Positions 23,570 through 32,190 of a DNA stretch of 64,000 nucleotides are shown in pieces (positions within the stretch are counted from its first letter, which is position 1; each line of letters begins with the position of its first letter). The stretch lies in the NCBI RefSeq assembly GCF_009017415.1, contig NC_092408.1:4030001-4094000 (forward strand). The letters run 5' to 3'. The notes beneath the pieces are model-generated. The model saw only the letters and a list, made by a program, of their open reading frames with translations. It did no database searches and was not told the origin of the DNA. This DNA comes from Aspergillus flavus (lineage: Eukaryota > Ascomycota > Eurotiomycetes > Eurotiales > Aspergillaceae). The position numbers and the translations under genes were made by a program.

Positions 23570-24223
23570 ATGAAGTACACCAGATCATCAGCGATACCAA
23601 TGTTTCCACTTCAGGCCTGGAGTGGCAACGCGGCCAGTCTCAGATCCTCCCCCAGTGAGGCATCGGCCAACACCGACCCGGTCGCCTTCAGCTTCGATAC
23701 TACTTGGGACGGTGGCTCGCCCATTTCCACCCCGGCAGCCCCTCCACCAACTCCTCAGGACTCTCTGCTTGATATTACCCCTCGCAAGTGCTCTTTCTCT
23801 ACCGCCTTTGGCATGAGCAACGCTTGTGCTTTCCCCTCCTGGCCCAACCGACCGGCTTTGATCAGCACGGACACCGAGGTTTCTACTGGAAGCGCCTACA
23901 TCTCGGACGAGGAACTTTGCTTCGATTTGGGACCCCAGTCCGAATCCGCCGTGGAAGAAGAGTCGGCCGTGGAAGATGCCGTCCGACCTGGTGACCTGAC
24001 GACTGAACAGCAGATCCAGATGCTGCGCGCCGCTGCTGAAGAGGAAGCCCAGCGCGCCCGTTTCCTCGCCCAGGTCCAGGCGCACGCGCGGGCTCAGCAA
24101 GCCATGCGGGTGGCACAGCTCGCTTCCCAAGAGAAGGAAAATGCGAAGCGCAAGAAACGCCAGGCTATGCCCCAGAAGAAGCGACGGGCTCCGTCGGCCA
24201 CTAAGGTGGTGATTCGTGCCTAG
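23570..24223 (+). CDS. Unrecognised 217-residue protein with basic C-terminal helix
   Basis: A single uninterrupted frame runs from ATG (MKYTRSSAIPMFPLQAW) to TAG. The context before the ATG (CACACACA) fits fungal starts. The N-terminal half is Ser/Pro/Thr-rich and disordered (GGSPISTPAAPPPTPQDS). An acidic patch (residues about 105-140, rich in Glu/Ser) comes next, then a predicted long helix (LTTEQQIQMLRAAAEEEAQR onward) that ends in a strongly basic segment with KRKKRQAMPQKKRR, a likely nuclear localisation signal. Codon use is GC3-rich like highly expressed fungal genes. The architecture suggests a small nuclear or regulatory protein. I do not recognise a family. The unusually long region before it and the upstream ATGs suggest complex control. 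Confidence 0.75.
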   Translation: MKYTRSSAIPMFPLQAWSGNAASLRSSPSEASANTDPVAFSFDTTWDGGSPISTPAAPPPTPQDSLLDITPRKCSFSTAFGMSNACAFPSWPNRPALISTDTEVSTGSAYISDEELCFDLGPQSESAVEEESAVEDAVRPGDLTTEQQIQMLRAAAEEEAQRARFLAQVQAHARAQQAMRVAQLASQEKENAKRKKRQAMPQKKRRAPSATKVVIRA

Positions 24224-25717
24224 AGCTGTCAAATTCGCCTTGTATCAACATTTCCCTTCTTATCGATACCCCGCCTGTCTGGTCGCCCCACGTTATCTTC
24301 ACTGGTTTGTTAGCGCAGCATTGTCGAACGATCGACAGAACATGGACTTTTCCAGACTTTTCTGAATTTGCGGTCAACGATTCAGCGGCTATTCCTGGTT
24401 TCGAGTGACCAATCGGAGTGAAAGCCCTCCTCTTCTAGCCCAAAACAAAGCGAGTCGCACTACAAAAGCGAACAGAATCCGAACATCGGTTGACAGATGA
24501 CTGATGACTGATGGGCGAGCTGCACGTGCCTCGCCTCGACGGGCGGGCAGCGCTGATTGGCTGCCCGTGGGGGTGACAACTTTACCACCCAGTACGCGCT
24601 GTAGCCGGACGGAATTTCCACACCCGCCGCCCACGGAGTTACATGCCTATCGCTTTGCTCGATTACTTAATAACTCGTCGCTGTCGGCGCATCACGGCGA
24701 AAATTGCGTGTCAGAATAAAATGACTTTCGCTTCCCCTCCTTGGCGCCTCTTCAGTCGGCTGCACGTTGGACAGGGTCCTGCGCCTATCATCTAGCTGGT
24801 TATCTCACCGCTACTGTCTGATGCCCTTCGGATCTTATCTCTCCTTGACACCACCACTATTCTTATGACTCACTCACCGGAAATGATGCTGGCCAAGGGT
24901 GGCCTTTCGTTGTCCGAACTTTCCTGTGACCCCTCCTGACGTTTGTTTTTCGTGCTTTTTTGCGAGGGCGTTGGGTGGTTTTCAGCGTCCATGGTAGCGC
25001 TTTGGTTTTCTTTCTCCATTTCGGGAACTCTTTGTCATGTTCGTTCAGCCTGTCCAGGATTTCACAGCACCGTCCTTTGTATTCTTTCCTTTCTGCCTTT
25101 CTTCCTACACACCATCTTAATACCCTTTTCTCCTGAATATTTTCTAGCGTCGATCCTATGTTCTCAGATACCCCGTCGTGTACCTATTGTTGTGTCTTGT
25201 GTTGTTTCTCATACCCCGAGCGTGTTACACGAACAGCTCCCGCATCGGCTTTTTCCACGGTTTGCATTTGCATAGCTCAGCGACATACCCTATTTTCTGT
25301 GATGACTCTTTTTAGCGACCATGGTTTTATCGTTTGATCTAGGTAATGGCATGTGAATACGAGGTTGTACTGAATCTGGCATCCTGACGTTGTAGACGAT
25401 TGAAATTAGATTGTAATTCCGACCACCGTCTCTTGTGATCAGACCGTAGATATCGACACTAGAACCGAAGGCCAAAGCTCTCCGTGTGTGACAGACACAG
25501 ACAACCGCACCGGGAAAAGACAAAGAAACAAAAGTAGAAGTAAAAGTACCCAAGAAAAGAAACACTCATACACATACACATACACACAACCACAATCCCA
25601 AAACATATCTACAATTCTATACTCAACCAGTCCAAGCCACAACAAATCAACCACAATAAAACAAAACCAAACAAACCCTTCTATTCCATACAATACAAAA
25701 GTACAAAGTACAAAATA
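24224..25717. other. Intergenic region, 3' flanks of convergent genes
   Basis: Lies between convergent genes. It contains a GC-rich patch with an ATTGG (reverse CCAAT) motif near 24553 and a T/C-rich stretch at 24930-25280 whose 110-codon frame is hydrophobic only because of its T content. From about 25490 the + strand becomes A/C-rich up to and into the next gene. Confidence 0.5.
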
Positions 25718-27642
25718 TCAAGAACAAAACCCCACCAACCCCACCACCTCCCCAATCAACCCCTCCAACTTCCTCCCCTCCTCCCCTCCCCCAAACAAAC
25801 CCCCCTTCTTCTTCCCAAGAACAGTCTCCCTACTCCCCAAAACCCGACAAACCTCCTCCACCTCCCCACCCACAGCACACTCATACACCACCAACCCCAA
25901 CGCCATCAAAAACCCCCTCAGCGCCTCCCCACTCTCCTCCTCATTCGCGATCGCCTCGATCAAACCCGCCACCAGCGAGACCTGGTCCTCTTCGGAGATG
26001 ATATCGCCCTTGCCTTCGATCCGGGAATTGTGGTTCTGGGCGGTGAGGTTGTAGGCTAGGGAGGTGGCTGCGCAGCGGATTTTCGGGTTCGGGTGGAAGA
26101 GGGAGGTGGTTAGGGTGTTTAGGGTCTGGGAGAAGAGGGAGGGGGTGTTTAGGATTGTGTGTGTGGGGAGGGGAGTGGTGAGGAGGTTTGTGAGGAGGTG
26201 GAGGGTTGTTAGGGTTTGGTTGTAGGGAGTTTCTTTCTTGTCTTGGGTATCTTGGGTTGATTGAGATAGGGAGAGGAGGGATAAGAGTGTAGACGGGGGG
26301 TTCTGGGAAGCGAAGTATGAGGCGACTCTGGGGTCGAGGGTTAGGAGTCTTGCTAGATCTATTATTGCGAAGTGAGCGGCGCTTGGTGTTTCCTTGAGGA
26401 GGGTTTCTATGTATGTTGGGTAGGTTGGGAGGTCCTGTGGTAGGGGAGTTTCGATCTTATCGTTGGATTTGATAGAGTTGGTGATGAAGGTTGTGATTGA
26501 GGTGAGGGTCTTGTTGTCTCTGGTTTCCTGGGGGAGTTTCTGGATGAGTTTGTCTAGCGGTGGTGTATTCTTGTATTGAATGTATGACGAGGCAGGGATT
26601 GGGCGTTGGAAAGTCGGGAGGTCGAGTTTGCGGTGCGGGTGTGCTGGGTTCGCCATTTCGATTAGCAGTTTGATATTTCCCTGGAGCTGGGATGCGTTTG
26701 CGCCGCTCCAGGTTTCTGTTTCTTGACCCTTTAAGTAGGTTTTGAAGGTGGGCGTGGCCTTGATCCCGTATTTCATGGCCACGTCGTAGGCGCTGCTGAT
26801 GTCTACTTTGATCAATGTGGCCTTGGATCCTGCTTCTTCGGCTAGTGAGTCGTATAAAGGGTAGAGGGCTTTGCAGGGCGGGCAGGTGGCCGAAGTGAAG
26901 AAGATGATTGCGGCGGAGTGGCTGGCCTGGTTGAGTTCGCGGTTGAGTTGCGTGAGATTAGTGACCTGGATGACTTTGTTTGCTGGCTGTATTTGTGCAG
27001 GGGGTTGGCTTGGTACGTCGGTGCTGGGGGCTTGGGTGACAGGGCGCAAGGCGGCTTCGATTTGCGGCTTGATCATCTGCCCGAAAGGCGTGCTGAGGAA
27101 GGTCTGGGGTAAGTTCCGGATGTAATCTGGGATACTCTTGCCCAGGAGGAACATGGCCAGATCTTGGGTGAAGTTGTTGCAGTTGTGGAGGAAGAGGTCG
27201 TAGGACTGAGTTTTGTTTGTTAGTGTGGTTGATTTGTGGTTTGTACGGGGGTTTTGGGCATGCCTCTGGTGTGTAGATTTCTCCCAGGGACTCGATGTAC
27301 TCGGATATCACGTCCAGGGGCAGTTCTGTCTGGCCCAGATGGACTTTCTCCATGGGTTGTCCGTGGTGCGTGCTCCCTGGGTAGGCTGTTTGGATGCCAT
27401 GGCCAAAGTAGTATTCCACGCCGTTGAGCACGATGGCTGTGTGGTAGATGGCATCAATGTGCGTGCCCGTGAGCGGGAGGGACCACTTGACTATGTTAGA
27501 TCTTGGTCCTTGTCCTCTGTGATGGTACGAATTTGACGTACCTGGCGGGCGAGACCCTGATCTTTGTTAGCCAATGAGCTTGTGGTTTTATACTGGTTGG
27601 GATTACCTTGGAGAGGTCGTAGACGTATAGCTCTATGTCCAT
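25718..27642 (-). CDS. PPPDE peptidase - thioredoxin - PUL domain protein
   Basis: Exons 27642-27607, 27556-27542, 27485-27264 and 27205-25718 sum to 1761 nt (586 residues). The N-terminal PPPDE (DeSI-type) domain starts with MDIELYVYDLSKG. It shows its catalytic His in AIYHTAIVLNG and catalytic Cys in FLHNCNNFTQDLA (about residue 100). A thioredoxin fold follows with the redox pair CPPC in FFTSATCPPCKALYP and the cis-proline region GIKATPTFKTYL. The C-terminal third is an all-helical PUL domain, which in other proteins binds Cdc48/p97. DeSI-type PPPDE enzymes remove SUMO or ubiquitin. The intron at 27264-27205 uses a GC donor (GAG then GCATGC). The last 250 bases of the coding strand are extremely G/T-rich compared with the start of the gene. 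Confidence 0.85.
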
Positions 27643-28135
27643 GATATGAAGTGCGTTGGAGATAGTGTAGTGACTGAGCCTGTCTACAGAGTGTAGTGTA
27701 GTCGATGAGGGAGAAATTCAGGAAGTTGTCTGGGGACAATCTAGGGTATATAAAGTCAGGCCGTTGGCTCGATTGGGAAATGTAGGCATATTGTGGGTTA
27801 CGTCAGCAGGCCCAGGCAGTCACGGGAATACGTCGATTGTTCGGCGATCTTCGATGAAGGACCATGACTAGATTGACTTTATATTCGTATAGATAGAACT
27901 TCTATCTTTCTTATTAAAAACCACTTTAATATATATTTACATAAACAATATGTAGACAAGCCAGCATACCTCGATGTGTAAACTCCGTAAAGCCCGACAC
28001 TCAGGGCATACTCCGTACTCCATCGTATAGATAGCCAACCAAGACCCTTCTCTCCGCCTTAACTTACGCAATAAACTATCCCGCCACCAACAACCACAAC
28101 TCTCAACTGCCACACCTCAACACCACCAAGGGGAG
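27643..28135. promoter_or_regulatory. Divergent promoter region
   Basis: Holds the promoters of the leftward PPPDE-thioredoxin-PUL gene and the rightward EF-hand gene. The centre (27880-27960) is AT-rich; the right end is A/C-rich. No distinct motif is recognised. Confidence 0.5.
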
Positions 28136-28863
28136 ATGGTAAGTCCCCCTCCATCGCAAACCAATCCTCAATCTTAATCGTACCCACTAACCGAAATCTC
28201 ACCCACCCAGCCTCCCAAAAAGCGCAGCGCACCCTCCGCGCCCAAGAAAGCGCGACAATCCAAACTCGCCAAAGCGCACGACATCAGCGCCACCGAAGAA
28301 AACGAGATCAAAGAAGTCTTCCAGCTCTTCGCGACCAGCGCCGCCGACTTTCCAAACGAGAAAGAAGGAGTAATAGCACGAGAAGATGTTCGGAAGGCGC
28401 TTGTGTATGTCCCCCTTCTCCGCCCCCGTCTCCGTCCCGTATACTTTGCGCCGGGTGGAATATATGTTGGATTGTATTGACTGAGGAATAATGAAGAGCG
28501 CTAGGTCTTGCGCCGGCTGACTCCCGAGAACTACACGATATATTGGCGGCGGTGGACCCTACGACGACCGGGTATGTACTCTATGAGCCGTTTGTGGCTG
28601 TTGCGGCGGCGAAGTTACGGTCTCGCGATGAGGATGCTATGGCCGCTGAGGTGGATGCTGCTTATCAGTTGTTTACGCGGAATACGGGTGGGCCGATTAC
28701 GTTGGGGCATTTGAGGCGCATTGCGCGGGAGTTGAAGGAGGATGGGTTGGGCGATGAGTTGCTTAGGGATATGATTTTGGAGGCGAATGGGGGTGCGGGT
28801 CTTGAGGCTGGGGTGAGCTTGGAACAGTTTCATGATGTCATGACTAGGGCTGGCGTTTTTTAG
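28136..28863 (+). CDS. EF-hand (calmodulin/centrin superfamily) protein
   Basis: The first exon is just the ATG (28136-28138), followed by exons 28211-28404 and 28497-28863, giving about 187 residues. After a basic N-terminus (PPKKRSAPSAPKKARQSK) come helix-loop-helix units beginning ATEENEIKEVFQLFATSA, then SRELHDILAAVDPTTTGYV, AAYQLFTRNTGGPITLGHLR and DMILEANGG. The loops are degenerate: few keep the full set of Asp/Glu calcium ligands, so calcium binding is doubtful in most hands. The pattern resembles centrin-like fungal proteins (Cdc31-related), but an exact orthologue cannot be fixed. The intron 2 acceptor (AATGAAG) was chosen because it restores KALVALGLAPADSRELH. The gene starts A/C-rich and ends G/T-rich. 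Confidence 0.75.
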
Positions 28864-29270
28864 ATTTGGGTTTGGTTCTGGGGGTTGGTGTTGGTGTTGG
28901 CGTTGGTTTCTTTGGGTTCATTTTGTTGATAGGCTTTGATGCATCGTGTACATACTTCATGGGAGGAACATAATATTGGTTCTGAGGTATATGCAGAGTT
29001 TGTAGGTGGACATGCTTCTGGAAATGTCAGAAGCCTGCGTGGATTTTGGAGTGATTGATGCTAACTACTGTAAGTATGAATGAGATAACATTCTTGACCT
29101 GTTGATGCAGAGGTCTATACCTGTCCAAAGCATGTCCACGTAAAAATACAAAACCAAAGCAATGCAACGCCTTTAGTAGGGCTGGGGTATCATAATAGTG
29201 ATGTACACAGTTGCTAGCGTCCGCAATAGAGCGGACCATGCTAAATATAACGATATGTAAGGCATTAGAC
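28864..29270. other. Convergent intergenic spacer
   Basis: 3' flanks of the EF-hand gene and the ubiquitin hydrolase gene. The first 60 bases are G/T-rich with GTTGGTGTTGGTGTTGG-type short repeats. No gene is seen. Confidence 0.55.
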
Positions 29271-31283
29271 TCAATCAACTTCCGAAGCAGGCCGTGCATT
29301 CGCAACTGGAAGCTCAGCCTTCTCAGGCGTGGACACACTCGTAGCTTGAGACGTTCGGGTGTCGTCAGTGGCCGCAGATGTTGTCGACATGTCTTCCGGC
29401 GTGACAGCACTCGAGGTAGATACCGAATTGTCCACTTCTGCAAGATCTGGCTCGCCAGTTTCAGCGGGGAGAGAAGATGAATCCACGGCTTCATAGAAGA
29501 GCATGAAAGCTCCTCCCTGCGCCATAACGTTGGATTCGCTGACCATTTGTACATCCTCGTCACTCAACCGGAACCAGCGCTCAGTCGTCTGCTTCTCACC
29601 GTCTTGCTCAATGACTGACTCCGGAACGTTGGCGGGGAATGTTTCTGAAGGGTACTTTCTATAACATATATAGTGACCGTTCTCATGACGGCCGTAGTGC
29701 GTGATTACCGCTCGTAATTCATATAGTTGTCCATGGCCATCCGCGATCTTGTCGGCTTGTGCGAGCATCGACTCTCTCGGATCCATGTCCCACATCTCGC
29801 TGTTTTGACCCGCTTGGCCGGCGGCTGCTCCTAGGCACCACTCGCCCATATCAAGGATCTTCGGAAACTTCAGAGCGGCGTAATTCTTTCGAAGCATTCC
29901 CGTCATTTCATCAAACAAACTGCGGTTGATGTGAACGACAAGGCACTTCGGTGGCCTTGCAATCACAGCTTGCCTGGATTTCGTGGAGGAGACACGGTTC
30001 TTCGAAGGGATATTGCACTTCTTAGAGAGAGTCTTCTCCGCAAAATCCTCTTCCTCGAGGGCCTCCTCAACAGCCTTCAATCGTTCCTGCGCCGAGTTCT
30101 TCAGCGCTTCGGATACACTCGGTGAATCGGGTGTGTTCGAAAGCGACTTATCCTCCTCGATTTGTTTAAGCAGATTCTGGAGTTGTTTTTGAGCGTGCAA
30201 CAAAGTACACTTCGCACACTCCACCCCTTCAATAGGTTCTAAATCCATATAGTCCTGAAGACAATCACGAACATCATGCTCGTAGCCTGCCCCAAGTGGT
30301 AACGTCAGGCAATTGAATGGAATAAGGGACAAGCCCTCAGTCCAACCACATTGCATGCAGCCCACTCGCTGTGCGAGGAGACCTTCCAGTGGGTTACCGA
30401 AGGAACGTATCTCAGCAATCCGAGCCCCGACAGAGGCGTCCGCACTGGTTCCCGACGTAGACCCAGCCCCAATAACATTTTCTTGCGGGCTTGCCACCTT
30501 CAACCCGAGGTTCCGAGTTTGTTTCCGTGTGGCCTGCTGTATCTCGTAGTCTATCTGATCGACAACTTTCGAAAAATATTCCTGCGCGTCTTGTTGTTGC
30601 CAACTGCTCATCGACTTCAGATCCGCCGGAGTCCATAATCGCTGTCCGTAACTGTCGGGGCTATTCAGCCGTTCTATGATGCCCTTGAGCGCCTGATGTG
30701 TCGAGAATGCTCCCTTCGCCCCGAATAAATCGATGTTCCGTCCCAAGAAGGTCGCGAGCGACTCCAGCGAAGCAAACCCTTGTATGATACTGTTCTGATA
30801 GCACGAGTTGTCCCAGTTGCCTAGACCCGGAGGGAGGCTGTCCTTGCTGCCGAGAAGTGCAGTACCGAAGCCCGGGAGTGTGGGAGCTCGAGGGAAAAAG
30901 GAGGATAATGATGAGTTATCGAGCCCGAGGATCCGTTTCATCGCTTCGCTCTTGGCTTCGAAAGTCATCGGGCCGGCACTTTCGTCGATCGGGGTTGAAT
31001 TTGCTTTTTTGTCTAGGGCGGCGACTACCCTGGACGGCGTCATGTAAACGATGACGTCCCACAGTGTTCGGGCTACCGTGGCCGGAATAGATCCAGACTG
31101 AGTCAAGGCAACGAAAACGAGTATAGCGATCGCTAGGGTGGAGGCTATGCTTGGGTGGTCTTGTAGATACTGAAATACCGTGTCATAGTGGTTATTCTTT
31201 GCGTGGTTCAAGGGACTCTGAGTGAGGACACCGTTCGCCCCTCTATGAGAGTGCATGGTTGAGAGGGAAATCTGGGAGGTCAC
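29271..31283 (-). CDS. Membrane-anchored ubiquitin carboxyl-terminal hydrolase (USP family)
   Basis: Single exon, 670 residues. A hydrophobic segment at residues about 47-62 (ASTLAIAILVFVALTQ) predicts an N-terminal membrane anchor, as in yeast Ubp1 and USP30-type enzymes. The Cys box is GLGNWDNSCYQNSIIQGFA with nucleophile Cys161. A zinc-ribbon pair is seen as CMQCGW and ECAKCTLLH. The His box YELRAVITHYGRHENGHYICY and the final Asp/Asn box WFRLSDEDVQMVSES complete the USP catalytic domain. A Ser/Thr-rich tail follows. It removes ubiquitin from membrane-associated substrates. The Cys box departs from the usual GNTCYMNS. An alternative start is Met10 (MHSHRG). It shares a 236-bp region with the divergent Alb1 gene. 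Confidence 0.9.
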   Translation of the reverse strand: MTSQISLSTMHSHRGANGVLTQSPLNHAKNNHYDTVFQYLQDHPSIASTLAIAILVFVALTQSGSIPATVARTLWDVIVYMTPSRVVAALDKKANSTPIDESAGPMTFEAKSEAMKRILGLDNSSLSSFFPRAPTLPGFGTALLGSKDSLPPGLGNWDNSCYQNSIIQGFASLESLATFLGRNIDLFGAKGAFSTHQALKGIIERLNSPDSYGQRLWTPADLKSMSSWQQQDAQEYFSKVVDQIDYEIQQATRKQTRNLGLKVASPQENVIGAGSTSGTSADASVGARIAEIRSFGNPLEGLLAQRVGCMQCGWTEGLSLIPFNCLTLPLGAGYEHDVRDCLQDYMDLEPIEGVECAKCTLLHAQKQLQNLLKQIEEDKSLSNTPDSPSVSEALKNSAQERLKAVEEALEEEDFAEKTLSKKCNIPSKNRVSSTKSRQAVIARPPKCLVVHINRSLFDEMTGMLRKNYAALKFPKILDMGEWCLGAAAGQAGQNSEMWDMDPRESMLAQADKIADGHGQLYELRAVITHYGRHENGHYICYRKYPSETFPANVPESVIEQDGEKQTTERWFRLSDEDVQMVSESNVMAQGGAFMLFYEAVDSSSLPAETGEPDLAEVDNSVSTSSAVTPEDMSTTSAATDDTRTSQATSVSTPEKAELPVANARPASEVD

Positions 31284-31519
31284 GGCATAGAGACAGCGTT
31301 CGGATACTCATGGACGGGTAAAAGAATGAAAATGAGTTTGTATATCTTAAGTATAGATTGATGATATTTGGACTGTTTGCCTGTCGGAGTTTAATAAGCG
31401 CCTCGGGCTTCACTTTTGGTTTCTGTGGCTACCCGGACTCGTTATCGATAGCGACTATTGTCTCCACTGAAAATATTCTACGGCTGTGATAAAACACAAA
31501 CTTTCCTGTCCTCATCACA

Positions 31520-32143
31520 ATGGCTAAAGCAAGAGGTACGTGGACATTATGTAGGAGAGAAATGAGGTTACTAAACTAACGGCTGTCTATAGTCCAGTCA
31601 AAGCACTCTCGTGCGGCCCGCCGGGCAGCATCGCCGAGTCTCGACGTTGACAAGTCTTTGACCACCCTTCCCCGTGCCGAAGATACCGTGATACAGCGTG
31701 AATCTATACTTTCTGATCGCGCAAATGCCGGTGTGGCAAAGAAGAAGTCGAAGGCCAAAGCTCTCACAAAGGCGCAGCGTGCTAGGCAGCAGAAGGGTAT
31801 CGAAAGAGCAGAGAATATCTTGGATCAACTGGAGACGAAAGTGGAGAAAAGTGTCAAGCGGGGAAAGACAGTGAAAGCACGTAGGGTATGGACAAACTGA
31901 TTTTGCCAAGGCCATTTCATCGATACTGACAAGGCGGGCCGCCAGGCTGAGTGGGAAGACCTGAATCGCAAGGCGGGAGCGACCATGTTTCAGAACCTCA
32001 ACGACGAGGCCGATAATGACGACGATGACGCTATGGCCGATGTTTCCGCGGCTCCTAAGACATCGAAGCCGCAGCTGCAGCCGGCTCAAAACCTGGTGGC
32101 TGACCAACACGCAGATATTGACGTGGACGATGATATCAGCTGA
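31520..32143 (+). CDS. alb1: Ribosome biogenesis protein Alb1
   Basis: Exons 31520-31535, 31593-31885 and 31946-32143 give about 168 residues. The protein starts MAKARVQSKHSRAARRAASP, has a very basic helical centre (AKKKSKAKALTKAQRARQQ, KGIERAENILDQLETKVEK) and an acidic tail ending DVDDDIS. Small size, basic N-terminus and the central helix fit the fungal Alb1 family, the partner of Arx1 on late pre-60S particles during nuclear export. The gene is convergent with Vps16, with only 47 bases between the two stop codons. Confidence 0.75.
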
Positions 32144-32190
32144 AATGTCATATCGACAGTGCAAAGGAGATACCAGGCTGGCCACGTCAA

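Noticed and set aside
24943..25275. 110-codon hydrophobic rightward frame
   Set aside because: Hydrophobicity comes from the T-rich sequence downstream of the 23570 gene; no homology-like motif.
29027..29563. 178-codon leftward frame
   Set aside because: Overlaps the 3' end of the ubiquitin hydrolase gene in another frame of the same strand; a shadow frame.
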